A DNA stretch of 64,000 nucleotides from positions 22,394,047-22,458,046 of the forward strand of contig OY986965.1 in the NCBI GenBank assembly GCA_963920575.1, in the 5' to 3' direction. This document shows, piece by piece, positions 21,527 to 34,459 of this stretch. The notes beneath the pieces are model-generated. The model made no database searches. It had not been told where the DNA came from and saw only the letters and a list, made by a program, of their open reading frames with translations. Position 1 is the first letter of the stretch; each line of letters opens with the position of its first letter. The stretch is from Narthecium ossifragum (lineage: Eukaryota; Streptophyta; Magnoliopsida; Dioscoreales; Nartheciaceae). Position numbers and translations under genes: made by a program.

Positions 21527-23566
21527 ATGAATAGGGATGATAGGGATTATTGTCCTTTCGCTGTTGGACTGAAGTTTGCATGCAGTGATGATCTTAGGGC
21601 AGCCAGTAAAGACTATTCTGTTAGTGGTGGGCATAACCTGAAAATTGTGAGGAGTGCAAGAGACAGGATAACAGCTAAGTGTGAAGGGGGGGACAACTGC
21701 CCATGGAAATTGAATGCATCACTCATGTAGAGAACAACTACATTCCAGATCAAGACATTGGTTGCCAAGCACACTTGTCCAAGACAGTATACCAACACAT
21801 TTGTGAAATCTGGGTGGCTAGCTAAGAAGTACAAAGAGTATTGGAAGGATGACCCTAAGATGAAGGCCAAAAACTTCATTAACAAGGTACTTGCTGATTG
21901 CTATGTGAAGATCAACAAGTACCAGGCTTATAGAGCCAGGGATAAGGCCCTGTCATTGGTTAGAGGCAGTTATGGTGAGCAGTATGGGAAACTTAGGGAC
22001 TACTCTATGGAAATTCTCAAAAGTAACCCTGGCAGCACATGTAAATTGAAGACAGTAATAGGGCAAGATGAAAACTGCTACTTTGAGAGGTTTTACATTT
22101 GTATGTATGCTTGTAAGCAAGGATTCAATGATGGTTGTAGGAGGATTATCATGTTGGATGGCTGTCATCTGAAGAGCCCATATGGGGAGCAACTGTTGGC
22201 AGTGGTGGGGAGGGATGCAAATGACCAGATGTTCCCTCTGGCTTATGCAGTGGTGGAGATAGAGAACAAGGATGCATGGGCTTGGTTCTTGGAAATCCTT
22301 GCTGGAGATGTAGGATTTTTACCAGGAAATAACATGGTTATCAGTTCTGACTAGCAAAAGGTAAGGGTTAGAATTTTCAGTTATTAGAACTTAGTTGCTT
22401 ATTGATACAGTTATTAGTTGCTTATCAGCTCTGATTTTTTGCTTGGATGTTCCAGGGCCTGATCCCAGCACTTGACAACATCATGCCAGGTGTAGAACAC
22501 AGGTTTTGTGTTAGACACTTGTGGCAGAACTTCAATAAGGTGCACAAGGGTGATGACCTCAGTATTCTGATGTGGGCTGCTGCTAGGGCAACTACCAGGC
22601 CTCATTTTGATAGGAAGATGCAAGAGATCATGGAGAAAAGTGAGGATGCCTTCATCTACCTGAGCAAGCTAGACCCTAAGTATTGGTGCAAGCATGCCTT
22701 CAGTGAGTTCTCCAAATGTGACTCAATCACCAACAACCTGGCAGAGTTATTCAACTCCTACATTTGTGATGAAAGGGAGTTGCCAATTATAGACATGATG
22801 GAGGGAATTAGGATTAAGCTGATGGAAAGGATGTGGGACAGGAGGCAAGAGGTGCAAGGCCTAGATAAGGAGTTTGGTGGTGTGGTGGAGAAGAAGTTGG
22901 CAATGCTGCTGGTCAGGAGCAGAGGGGTATGTGGTGAATCTGATAGGCAGACAGTGCACTTGTAGGCTATGGGATATAAGTGGTCTCCCATGCCCACATG
23001 CTATTTGCTGCATAAGAAATGATAGAGGACTGCTAGTGGACTATGTTGATCCCTGGTACAAGAAGGAGAAGCACTTGACAGCCTACAACACCATGGTAAG
23101 ACCAGCCAATGGTCCATTGTTGTGGCCCAATGCAAATGGACCTCCCATTCTACCACCCCCATACAGGAGACAACCTGGGAGGCCAAAGAAACTGCGGAAG
23201 AGGCAACATGATGAGCCAGCTCATCCCTCAAAACTCAAAAGAAGAAATACCTCACTTAGATGTGGTAACTGCTGGGAGTGGGGACATAACAGGAGAAGCT
23301 GTGTTAAACCACCTAAACCCAAGCCTAGTTCAAGTGTTAGTAGAGGGAGAGGGGGAGGCATAGCTGGAAGCAGTGCTGGTGTTGGTGTGGAGGTAGGAAG
23401 AGACACAACTGTTGATGTTGGTGTAGGCAGAGGGAGAGGAAGGGCTAGGGGAAGAGGCACAAGTGCTGGTAGAGGTAGGGGCAGAGGAATGGCTTCATGG
23501 ATCCCTCCAAGGCCCAGTGCTCCAACCAATGCTGCATCTACACAGCCTGATGTTGTAAGTAATTGA
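21527..23566 (+). pseudogene. MuDR-type MULE transposase, broken
   Basis: Domains in order: MuDR N-terminal DNA-binding region (VGLKFACSDDLRAASKDY, AKCEGGDNCPWKL), MULE transposase core (IIMLDGCHLKSPYG, then AYAVVEIENKDAWAWF), an intron of about 100 bp (GTAAGG at about 22361 to CAG at 22456), core end (NNLAELFNSYI), SWIM zinc finger (CTCRLWDISGLPCPH), CCHC-type knuckle (CGNCWEWGHNRRSC) and a Gly/Arg-rich tail. TAG codons at 21728-21730 and 22352-22354 stand where related proteins have Gln. A deletion with frameshift near 22910 removes the usual segment before the SWIM finger. The tail runs into a gypsy LTR at 23564. An upstream ORF (21339-21530) may be its 5' part. Cannot encode an active enzyme. 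Confidence 0.88.
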
Positions 23567-25495
23567 TTACGCCCAAAACGTGCACACAACAACGGCGGTC
23601 GTAGCAGTGCAGTAAAAACGGTCGGTCCACAGGGAGGCAGAAAAGCAAGATGAAAACACAAGTATACAAGGTAGCTAACTAGGGGTTATCAGGATTAGAA
23701 TAACTGAACAAAACATATAACAAGATATGGTTGGTTTGTTTAATAAATTCAGAGGGGGAACCAAGGGATAAGAGGAGGCAAGGCCTCGGGAATCACCTTC
23801 CTAACATGGTAGCTATCCTCGCCTAATGTCCTTGTAACACAATCGAGGGATTCACATCCCAATCCCTCGATTGGAAGATATGGAACTACAAGTCAATCAT
23901 GCTAAAAGTGATGATCCAAATGGCCTAATCCTCAACTATTAAGAGCTAAATCATGTTCACTAGGGTCTAAGACAGTGATGTATCAACTGTCACTAGTGGA
24001 CACACCGTAGCAGAGGGCTCCTAGGAGCAAGTGACCTAAGCATACCCCTATTCTAAGGTTATGAATTATCTAATGTCACTTTAGACAAATTATAACAAAG
24101 AGATAGAAATGATACAGTAGATCAACATCCAAGCATGTATGAATAACAACATCCACATAGGAAGAACATGGCTAAACCTATATGTATATTGACTATTCAA
24201 AACATACATTGAATGCATTTATAGATACAACAAGGATGAAAACAAAAGAGCTCATCTATTCATTCAAAACCATTCAATACAAGGGTAAAAGATAAGGATT
24301 ATAACCCATGCTAGAGGAGGATCATCCTCTAGCCTAACCAAGGACTACTCCATGGATGAAGACATGGCCATCTCCTCCACGAGCTCTTCTTTTCCTCTTT
24401 TCTGTTTTCTTCTCTGCTGTATCCTCTGCCCTACTCTGTTTCTGCTGGTTCTCTTCTCTGCTCTCTACTCTCTGCCGCTGTCCCCCTTCTCTTCTGCCTG
24501 CTATCTCCCCATATATCTGAATGGGTCCCCCCTCTTTCTCTGCTGTCTCCTCTGCCCTGCTGCGTCTCCTTCCTCTTTTCTCTGCTGTCTACAGATTTCT
24601 CCCTGGGTCCCCCCTCTTTCTCTGCTGTCCTAGTATAGCTGAATGGGTTTTTCTCCTAAAAACCTCTGTCGGATGTGTTTCTAGGCCAAGCTTTTTATCC
24701 ACTCCAGGGTAGATGGGTAAGTTGGAGTGGTCAAAAAGCTTTCATCCACCGACTAGGAATATGTGGACTAAAGCCAGCACAAACAACAGCTGGATTCATT
24801 CATTGCAAGTGCTCTCATCAAGGGGTAGCCAAATAAATGCAACAATCAATGAGGCTTTTTCATCAGCAGACAATGCAGTAGCAAGCAGGAAAAAGCAGCA
24901 GCCAATGAGCAGCAGTGAGGGGAGTTCCATCGGCAAAAAATGCAGCAGAAAATAGAAGCCTTTTCAGCAGCCAGCAACAACCAATGAATTCTGAAATTTG
25001 CAGAGCATTCCAGCCAATATGAGGTACTTTAAGACCATTACATGAATCAAACCTTCTCACCACACCAGGTATAAGGCCAAGATCTTTAGCTGAAAGGAAT
25101 AACTAAAAACTGTCAACATAGATTTAGAAGCAATAGTACAGCTGCAGCTTCTATGATTTTTCTGTCTTTATACAGACAGAATCTCCCAAAATTCAAAACA
25201 TGAAAACTGTAGAGCTCTTTCTTGTCTTTCCACAGCATCCTAGATCATCCCAATCGGAGCTTGGATGAGAAAGTTATGCTCAATTTACTAACAGCTGTCT
25301 AGAGACTCTTTAATCTGGAAATCCATAAAGACTCCAAAAATATGTGAAACACACCATTTTAAACCCATTTCAACTATTAAGGGTATAAAACACCGATGAT
25401 AACAAATCATACATATTAAACAAGATTTAACAACATTTAATGCATAAATCGGGTATCGAAAGCTAATAATTGGATGCAATATTTGCATCCAATCA
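23564..25495 (-). repeat. 3' LTR of gypsy element 2
   Basis: Starts TGATTACGCCC on the plus strand, inside the MULE transposase stop codon, and ends GCATCCAATCA at 25495 against the polypurine tract. About 1.93 kb. Contains a pyrimidine-rich block (24370-24640) with repeated 'ctctgctgt' units. Confidence 0.8.
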
Positions 25496-25531
25496 CACCC
25501 CCCAACTTAAATGGTTGCTAGTCCCTAGCAA
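25496..25531 (-). promoter_or_regulatory. Polypurine tract and hairpin of element 2
   Basis: CACCCCCC on the plus strand followed by TTGCTAG (25515-25521) TCC CTAGCAA (25525-25531), a perfect stem. The same motif occurs beside the 3' LTR of element 1. Confidence 0.7.
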
Positions 25532-26725
25532 TTAAGAATGTGAGAGAGGAGTGAACTGAATAGAGAACTACGGATAGCACATACAAAGCATACGTGATAG
25601 CCGCCAAATCTCCAACACCCGATTGAACACCATCTTTATCACTTATGAGTTAAACGAAATTAAGCTACCGATACGATTAACAAGCTTCCAGCATTTACAC
25701 ACACTTTATAACAAGTAAGAATAACTCGAAGAGTTCGTGTAGTGTAAGTGACCCACATGTAGTTGGTGTTTATTAGGCTTCAAGTATTTCTTTATATGAG
25801 ATCCAATATTTTCTTCTCTTTTGCGCAACCTAACCCGGTTGCACCTTTTTTTTTTCTTCTATACATGTCTTTTTGTACAACTTATGACTGTGCAATGTCA
25901 AATTCCATTAAGCAAACAACTAAACCCATATAACGACATTTAGGCCAATGGCTCCCAAGTCAGATGACTTTAGGGCATTAGGTGTAAAACACCCCTCGGG
26001 CTAAAATGATCGAGTCTAGTGGCTTCGAAAAATGACTAGTCACAAGAGTATGCAAAAACTTTCTTTATTTTTGCGCAACCTATTGATTGCTTCTTTTTTT
26101 TTTTTTTTTTTTTGAGGATCTCATCAAGGCTTATGCAATGAAAGCGAAAATTTGTCACTTCCTACATGTGGGTGTGCACAAGTGCGAAGATGACTAATCG
26201 AGTCAACTTAAATGAAACAAGTGTGCAAATTTACGAGAATCATGCTAATAAGATCCAAGCTTGCTAACTTTTAACATAAGTGAAGATTCATTTGGCAATA
26301 TATAACCAGATTTTGCGGTCATCAAGCTAGCTAAAGTGCAAAGTCACTCAGTCTCTCCTTCATACACATGCATAATAAGGTGTAGGGAAGGTCTAGCAAG
26401 GTGGAAGATTTTCAATCATAGTAAGCATTAGAAAAACAACCCCCCAACTGGGATAAAACTATGAATTAATATGTAAGCTTATATATGTCCATACCCCCCA
26501 ACTTAAGTTGTGCATTGACCTCAATGTGCAAAATGGGAAAGAGGCATTATAAGCTTAAAACAAAGAAGTAGGAGAGAAATCACCTTGATTGTTGAGTAAG
26601 TAGCCTTTGGCGTAGGAGATGATCGATTGAGCAAAAAGTTAGTACAGATAAAGTAGTAAATAACGAAAACAGTAAATAGTTATTTACAAAGTTATGAAGT
26701 ACCCTAAGGACTAGTAAAGAGATGG
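25532..26725 (-). other. 3' non-coding region of element 2
   Basis: No gene. Shares the phrase 'gactttagggca.taggtgtaaaacaccc' with element 3 (about 41750). A second PPT-like tract (26494-26499) is followed by CATTG (26513-26517) ACCT CAATG (26522-26526); a third C6 tract is at about 26437. T-runs lie at 25849 and 26094. Confidence 0.55.
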
Positions 26726-29542
26726 TCAGGGTGCATATTCGGGATCGGCAAGAGGAACAAAGTCCTCCACCGAGTCGAACCGTTCGGCAAAGGGTTTCAA
26801 CCTTTGACCATTTACTTTAAAAACACGACCATCCTTTGGGTCTTCGACTTCAACGGCCCCATTTTCAAAGAGTCGTTTAATCACATAAGGGCCGATCCAT
26901 CGAGATCTCAATTTACCAGGGTGCAAATGCAGTCTAGAATCGTAAAGATATGCTTTCTTACCTTCCTCCAGTACCTTTCGTACGATCATCTTATCGTGGA
27001 GGGCTTTCATCCTTACCTTAGCAATGCGGGAGCTCTCGTATGCATCGTGTCGAAGCTCTTCTAATTCATCCAACTCAAGTTTTCGTGCTTCACCCGCTTG
27101 GTCTAGTTTGAAGTTCAAGGTCTTGATCGCCCAAAATGCACGATGTTCTAGCTCGACAGGTAGGTGGCACGGCTTTCCAAAGACAAGCCGGTATGGGGAC
27201 ATCCCAAGGACGGTTTTGTAGGCAGTCCGATATGCCCATAGAGCATCAGACAACCATAAAGACCAATCCTTTCTATTTGGGTTTACCGTCTTCTCCAAAA
27301 TGTGTTTGATCTCACGATTTGCAAGCTCAGCTTGACCATTTGTTTGTGGGTGGTAGGCGGTAGAGATTTTGTGTTTCACACCATACCTGCGCATCAAAGC
27401 CTCGAAAGAGGGATTACAGAAATGGGAACCTTGGTCACTAATAATGACACGAGGCGTACCAAAGCGAGATAAAACATGCTCTCTTAAGAATTTCAAAACA
27501 GTGGCATGGTCGTTATTTCTACAAGGAATTGCTTCCACCCATTTTGACACATAGTCAACGGCAAGCAAAATATATAAGTAGCCAAAGGAAGGAGGGAATG
27601 GTCCCATGAAATCTATGCCCCAACAGTCAAAAATCTCGATTACATGAATAGGGTGCATAGGCATCATGTTACGTTTAGATATGGCCCCTAACTTTAAACA
27701 CCTATCACATGACCTACAAAAAACATTTACGTCATGGAACAAAGTAGGCCAATAGAATCCGCATTGCAAAATCTTTGCTGCCGTTTTCTTTATACTAAAA
27801 TGTCCGCCACAAGCATAAGAATGGCAAAACTGCAAGATGCTAGTAAATTCATGATCAGGCACGCAACGTCTAATTATTTGGTCGGGGCAATATTTATATA
27901 AGCAAGGGTCATCCCAATGGAAATTTTTTACCTCGACCAAGAATTTGCGCCTGTCTTGTGTGCTCCATTCCAAGGGGATCTCACCAGTAGCCAAATAGTT
28001 GACGATGTGTGCATACCAAGGTACTCGCGAGATGGAGAACAAGTGTTCGTCAGGGAACTCATCACGAATGGGTGGTTCATCCTCGGTCACCTCCACCATG
28101 AGTCGCAAGAGATGATCTGCCACCACATTTTCCACGCCTTTCTTGTCCTTAATGGATATATTAAATTCTTGCAAAATAAGAATCCATCGAATAAGGCGCG
28201 CTTTAGCATCCTTCTTTGAGAGAAGGTACTTGAGCGCGGCATGATCAGTAAAGACAATAATAGGCGAACCAATCAAGTAAGCGCGAAATTTGTCCAATGC
28301 AAACACTATTGCTAGCAGTTCTTTCTCAGTAGTAGAGTAATTCATTTGTGTACTATTTAATGTCCTACTAGCATAGTGAATGACAAAGGGCCTTCCATTA
28401 CGTCGCTGGGCCAACACCGCACCAATAGCATAATCACTAGCATCGCACATTATCTCAAAGGGAAGGCTCCAATCGGGTGGTTGCACAATGGGTGCTGTCG
28501 TTAGCTTGCAAATCAAAGCTCGGAAAGCTAATTGACAAGCCTCAGTCCACTCGAAAGGAGTATCCTTTTGTAAAAGAGTACAAAGAGGGCGAGTTATCGA
28601 AGAGAAATTTTCAATAAATCGGCGATAAAAACCAGCGTGCCCAAGAAAGGATCTCACGTCCTTGATCGTCTTAGGTGTAGGTAGCTTTGAGATGAGATCG
28701 ACTTTTGAACGATCTACCTCAATGCCTTGTGAGGAGACTATGTGGCCTAATACGATACCTGAAGGTACCATAAAGTGACACTTTTCCCAATTGAGCACCA
28801 AGCTCTTTTCCTCACACCTAACCAAGACTCTTTCTAAATTATTCAAACAACATTTAAAAGAGTCGCCAAAAACGCTCAGGTCATCCATGTAAACTTCCAT
28901 ACAGTCCTCAATCATATTGCTAAACATGCTCATCATACACCTTTGAAAAGTAGCGGGTGCATTACATAACCCAAAAGGCATACGACGAAAAGCATAAGTG
29001 CCAAAAGGACAAGTAAAAGTGGTCTTTTCTTGGTCTTTTAAAGCAATTTCTATTTGATAATACCCAGAAAAACCATCGAGAAAGCAATAAAAAGGATGTC
29101 CGGCAACTCTTTCTAAAATCTGATCGAGAAATGGAAGCGGAAAATGGTCCTTTCGGGTGGCGGCATTTAACTTTCTATAGTCTATGCACATGCGCCACCC
29201 GGTCACCAACTAGGTAGGGATAAGGTCTCCACTCTCATTGGTCACGACGGTGACTCCGGACTTCTTGGGAACTACCTGGGTTGGGCTAACCCACTTTGAA
29301 TCGGCAATGGGAAAAATAATTCCCGCATTAAGCAGTTTAAGCACTTCAGTTTTGACTACCTCCTTCATCGTCGGATTTAACCGGCGTTGAGGGTCTCTAC
29401 GAGGTACTACCCCCTCTTCAAGATTTATCTTGTGAGAACACATAAAGGGACTAATACCTTTTAAGTCTGCTATACTCCAACCAAATGCTCGACGATGTGC
29501 GTTTAAAACTTGTACAAGTTGCTCACCTTGGGTGGAGGTCAA
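26726..29542 (-). pseudogene. Athila-like pol: reverse transcriptase, RNase H, integrase
   Basis: One frame of 939 codons broken only by TAG at 29210-29212 in the RT N-terminus. [48 protein letters not shown] about 107 residues after the TAG. RNase [40 protein letters not shown]. Integrase: a His2Cys2 finger region ending CRSCDRC, core [15 protein letters not shown] and [13 protein letters not shown], and a C-terminal domain with SRWIGPYVI and VEVEDPKDG. It copies and integrates the element in virus-like particles. The single nonsense codon makes it a near-intact pseudogene. Confidence 0.9.
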
Positions 29543-29611
29543 AACTGAAGAGATAATGACCGGGTACGTGTTACCTGGTCCTAGGAAGACATGCTTCAGT
29601 CCTTGGGGCAG

Positions 29612-30304
29612 TTACTTAAGCTCAACCTCGGGTGGTACTATGCTCGATGGAACCATTGTGTTGTCAGATGTAGATAGCTCCTCAAACCTTGGTTGATACT
29701 TGACCTTATGGCAGTCTGCAATACCCACGTTGTAATCGTTAGTAGGATCAAGATTATCAAAATAAGAATTAGAAGAATTTAGAGCATAAGAAAACTCCTC
29801 TTCCGTGAGTGAATCAATTCTAAATGTGTGCTCGCATTCATCATCGTCGTCTAGGTTCTTGCCAACGTTAAATATGTTGACTTCGAGTGTCATCGCTCCA
29901 ACTGTTAACTTCATCATATCGTTCCTGCAATTAATTAAGGCATTTGCAGTAGCAAGGAATGGTCTACCTAAAATAATAGGAATTGTAGAGGTCGAAGTCA
30001 CTAAAGCATGAGTGTCAAGAACTAGAAAGTCGACAGGATAACAAAATGTATCAATTTGAATGAGCACATCCTCTACTACCCCCCTTGGCACTTTAGTGGA
30101 TCTATCTGCCAATTGTAGTACAACTGAAGTAGGCTTGATTTGACCCAAGCCAAGCTGTACATATACTGAATATGGCATTAAATTCACGCTAGCACCTAAA
30201 TCTAGTAATGCATGCCCAACCTTACGTCCACCTATCATGCAAGATATAGTAGGGCATCCTAGGTTTTTATACTTGGGGGGGGATGTTTTGCGTAAGCAAG
30301 GCAC
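29612..30304 (-). pseudogene. Athila-like aspartic protease segment
   Basis: Contains the retropepsin motif as ALLDLGASVNLMPYS; the DLGAS form replaces D(T/S)GA, as is common in Athila-type elements. Also ILGRPFLATANALI, the flap-side motif. It is joined to gag by a 1-base indel in the G8 run 30275-30282 and to RT through 23 codons after an in-frame TAA at 29612-29614. In the intact ancestor gag, protease and pol would therefore be one polyprotein. Confidence 0.82.
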
Positions 30305-30935
30305 TAACTTGCTCAGTCAAGAATGCAGTTTTCTTAACATGGTGTCTTTTCTTAACTCTAAACAAGTCCATAAAAATTTTCTTAAATGTAGACAATTGTT
30401 GAATAGTTTCTACAAAAGGGAGATTTACTTTGACCTGTTTGAGAGCCTGTATGATTTCATTGGTATGATCAATGATTGGTGATGTTGACTTTAATGCCTC
30501 AGGAAAAGGCACTTTTGGTTTGAAGGCTACTTCTGGGCGGTCAACCACCGCTTCAGCCGGTTCTTCCTTTTCTCCTTCGTCTCCCTTGCCTATTGATGTT
30601 GAGTAGGGGTGAGAATTCGGTATTCGGTACAGAACCGAAATACCGAAATTTATTCGGTACCAAAAAACACGAACCGAACCGAATTTTGTTTTATGATACC
30701 GAACCGAACCGAATTTTACAATACCGAACCGAATTTTGTTTACTCAGAAAAATGCCAAAAAACAGATCTACTGGAGAACAAATACAAACCAAGGTACAAT
30801 CATGAATAATTTTCTCCTCAGGTCATTTGAAAGGCTTTTCCAACAAAGGAACGACGATGTCAAAGAGTATCCAACCAGCTTTGAACTGCTCTTCACCATC
30901 AGAATTTTACCAGGATTAATTCATGGTCAAACCAA

Positions 30936-31180
30936 TCATCCCCTCTCAGAAGTAGCTGAAATCTTCTGCATAATCATAGCCTCAGCTGTGTGGATGGCTT
31001 CTTGGGACCCAGTAATTGTCACCATCCTGTAGTGTTATTTCCAATGAGTTAGCATGAATTCATCCATTTGACTTCCTGAACCAAAAGAATTACATATATG
31101 CACAATACGTTTTTATACCTATCAGACGTGCCAGGCATGTAATCACCCCTATCTGATATCTTGATCCTGGCACCACTGAC
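30936..31180 (-). pseudogene. Captured last two exons of a KH-domain (BTR1/Nova-like) RNA-binding protein gene
   Basis: Exon A 31180-31119 (62 bp, after TGCAG, before GTATAA) encodes VSGARIKISDRGDYMPGTSDR. Exon B 31026-30936 (after CTACAG) completes the split Arg codon and encodes VTITGSQEAIHTAEAMIM, then KISATSERG and a TGA stop. The two form the second half of a type I KH domain and a natural C-terminus as in plant BTR1-like proteins, which bind single-stranded RNA. The intron (31027-31118) is kept, so capture was at the DNA level. No upstream KH exons are found in the element, so it is a fragment, though its splice sites remain usable. Confidence 0.75.
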
Positions 31181-32079
31181 CTGCATAATGAGCACCATTC
31201 TATATCAATGGGACATACAAACATTAGCATGTGGTAACAGAGTCGAGAAATAATTTGCACCGACATCAAAGAAACAGCATCCATTGTCAAACACCTATTG
31301 CATACCATGTTCTCCTTTCACAGCCTTAGACATGCTATACAATCGATATCTTGGTATACACTGCAAAACATGCTTCAACAACTTTCCCGACTAATTATTT
31401 TCATTTCAAACCATAACGTGTGTTCTTTAACAGGAAGTACAATGTAGGAGCTTATGTGGTATTTACTATCACATTGGATGAAATCTAGCTCTTCGAAAAC
31501 ACTATGAAGTACCTTATGATAGAGAATGGGGCGAAGTTAGCAACTGGTATCTCAAAATCACAGCAGATCTATGCACTAATAAACAGAAACTAAAAAAAAA
31601 ACTAAAGGACTAGGTGAGCCAAACCTGGCTTATCTCCAAAAAGTGACTCTAGCTCCACTCTACTTAGTGCATGGGGCATCTAATTCAAACAATATTAGCT
31701 GGGGTATCTGCAAAAGGTTAGAGCAATTAGATAGTTATCTTTACATAGATTATGCTGCACTAAGCTCTCAGTTGTATCATATATATATAACAACACAAGC
31801 ACTTGTGAGGGAGCCGTCAGCTTCCAAGAGGACTTGTCCCCTGCTGTGAAGACTGAGCTATGGATATAAAAGCTATATAAAGACACAGATCAGAAAACCT
31901 CATAATCACTTTGGAAGGAAAAAAACAAGAAAAAGAACAAGGATATAATTATTTTTCCAAAGATATATTTCACTGCCTTCATCTAAAATAGAGCGTCAAC
32001 AGGCTTAACAAGATCGGAAAGCAATCTCATGAAAGAAAAAATATTGCTACCAAAGGGATGGAAAGTATGACTGGATTAA

Positions 32080-32339
32080 AGTAGTAGACAAGTTGGGCAG
32101 AAAGTTCCACATACAGAAAAGAATCAAAAGATAACTTAGTTCAGATAACCAGAAAAAAATACTCCAAAGCAGGAAGTACCCAGCTAAGTTACAAAACCAG
32201 ATTTCTCAAAGGCAAGTAGTAGACAAGTTGGGCAGAAAGTTCCACATACAGAAAAGATAACTTAGTTCAGATAACCAGAAAAAAATACTCCAAAGCAGGA
32301 AGTACCCAGCTAAGTTACAAAACCAGATTTCTCAAAGGC
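32080..32339. repeat. 135-bp direct duplication in hAT element
   Basis: 32080-32214 and 32215-32339 are almost identical, beginning agtagtagacaagttgggc. The second copy lacks about 10 bases near its middle. A second pair in the element, 'gtgactctgtgaggatgcag', recurs at about 32625 and 32766. Confidence 0.88.
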
Positions 32340-32872
32340 TCGAAACAAGTAATAAGTTGCCTAAAGAAATAAAGTCCTTACCATTAACCTACATAAGTGA
32401 TCACATGGTGCATTGAACAATCAAAGGCCGAAGTAGTGGAAATAAAGTCCTGGCAATTATCTATAGATTAATTTACACACAGAAGCACAATAGTGGTGAA
32501 GGAAAATCACAGCAAAGGGTTTCCTTATTTCATAGAACAAAGCCCAAACATAGTAACAAAGTAGAAATTTGGATTTTGGAGACACCATGTCACCATCAGT
32601 TACTTCTTCAAAACCAAAAGATCTGTGACTCTGTGAGGATGCAGCAAGCAGCAGACAAAAAAAAAATCAAAAGATCTGTGAGAGATGCATGAAAAACAGG
32701 GGAAATCGGGAAACTCACATGGGTAGCAGCCACTGCTCAAGAAATAGGGGAAATCAAAAGATCTGTGACTCTGTGAGGATGCAGCAAGCAGCAGACAAAA
32801 AAAAATCAAAAGAAAGGAACAAAAGAGAGAGGAAATAAAGAAAAGAAAAGAAAAACGTGAGGATAACTAACC

Positions 32873-33119
32873 ATTAGTGGTGGACCTGGTGGTGGAGTGC
32901 CGGCGTGCCGCCGCGTGTGAGCGGGTGTTGTCCGTTGTCGGCTGTCGGAGGACGGGAGGTCCGGGAGGAGGGAGTAGGGACTACCAGTCGCCGCAGCGCC
33001 GGCGCAGCCCGTGGTTGCCGGTTGGAACTTGGAGGGCTAGGGCATGGCATCACCGCATCAGGGATCGGCTCGACGAGTGGGCAAATGGCAATAGGGCATG
33101 GCATCAGGCAATAAGGCAC
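32873..33119 (-). other. GC-rich exon-like segment in hAT element
   Basis: On the minus strand a GC-rich stretch with an open frame (Pro/Arg-rich, no recognised domain) ends in AATG followed by a donor-like GTTAGT at 32873. It looks like the 5' exon of a host gene, possibly captured separately from the KH exons. Function unknown. Confidence 0.35.
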
Positions 33120-34459
33120 TAAGGCATCATGATCATAGATGTAATGTTAGGCTCCGAGATGACTCGACCCGAGTCAGTAAGGCAATAGGGATTAGGGCAT
33201 GCTAGTATACAGTATATTACATATTTACATTAAATATTTCGGTATTTCGGTATTTATCGAAATTGAAAAATAAAAATCGAATACCGAACCGAATACCGAA
33301 TTTTTAACATATAAAATACCGAACCGAACCGAATATACCGAAAAACCGAACCGAATTTTTTGGTTCGGTTCTATGATTTCGGTTCGGTTTTGCTCACCCC
33401 TAATGTTGAGGGTAGTTGCATATTTTCCAATACCTTTCCGCTTCTAGTACTGATGGCATTGACTTCCTTTAAGTCTTTCTTACCTGAATTGGAAGTTTGC
33501 CCTTGCATTGGTTGAAACGGTTGGGCTGGAAATTTCCCTCGTTCGATTGATAAGTCACTCAACGCGCTGGAGACTTTTGATAGTTGACCCTTCACCTCCT
33601 TCATTTCCTCGAATACCTGCACAAATGTGGACTCAAATTTTTGATTAGCCTTTGCTTGAGTTTCTATAAATAGTTGCAACGAATCATGTAATGAAGGTTT
33701 AGGAGCATAAGGAGTATTATAAGAGGGGTTAAAAAATTGTCGAGGAGGCTGTTGTTGCTGCGCCTCGTTACGCTGTTGTGGTGCGTTGGGTTTCCAAGCA
33801 AGGTTGGGATGGTCTCGCCATCCGGGGTTGTATGTGTTGGAGTAGGGGTTGTATGGTTTGTTGAAGGCGCCAAGTGCTCCACACTGCTCTTCTTGTGACC
33901 CTCGTTGTTCCCCATAACTCTGACATTCACCCATATAGTGGTCCACCGCTCCACATACAGCGCATGATCTTTGGGGCTCGACACTTGTGGCGGCTTGTGT
34001 CGCCATCACATCCCTCGTTTTCAATAATTTCATCATGCTATCTAATCTCGCCCTTATATCATCGTCTTCCTTTAAATGGTAAACTCCCCTAGTCCTTGTG
34101 GTGCTATCGGTAGGGGATGGCCCTGCCCAGTTTATAGCCTTTTCCACAAGTCCATCTAGGAATTCCAGAGCCTCGTTGGGATCCTTCTGCATGAAATTTC
34201 CTCCACACATAGACTCGATGAATTGACGATCAGTAGGATTAATGCCATTATAAAAATGGCCAAGTAAATGCCAATTTTCAAATCCATGATGAGGGCAAGC
34301 AGTTAGTATTTCTTTAAAACGTTCCCATGCCTGGCACAGGGTCTCATGACCCTTTTGTGCAAATGTGACGATTTCTCGTCGCAATGCATTGGTCTTGTGG
34401 ATGGAAAAATATTTGTTTAAAAAGATTTGGGTCATTTGATCCCATGACCTAATCGTTGG

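Larger units (their letters stand above)
30604..33402. mobile_element. hAT-type element, non-autonomous, 2799 bp
   Basis: Flanked by a perfect 8-bp duplication ATGTTGAG (30596-30603 and 33403-33410) with 10-bp inverted ends TAGGGGTGAG. Both ends carry dense subterminal arrays of ACCGAA/TTCGGT (about 30615-30740 and 33238-33390), as expected for hAT transposase binding. No transposase is encoded. The inside holds KH-gene exons, two direct duplications and a GC-rich exon-like segment. Confidence 0.9.
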
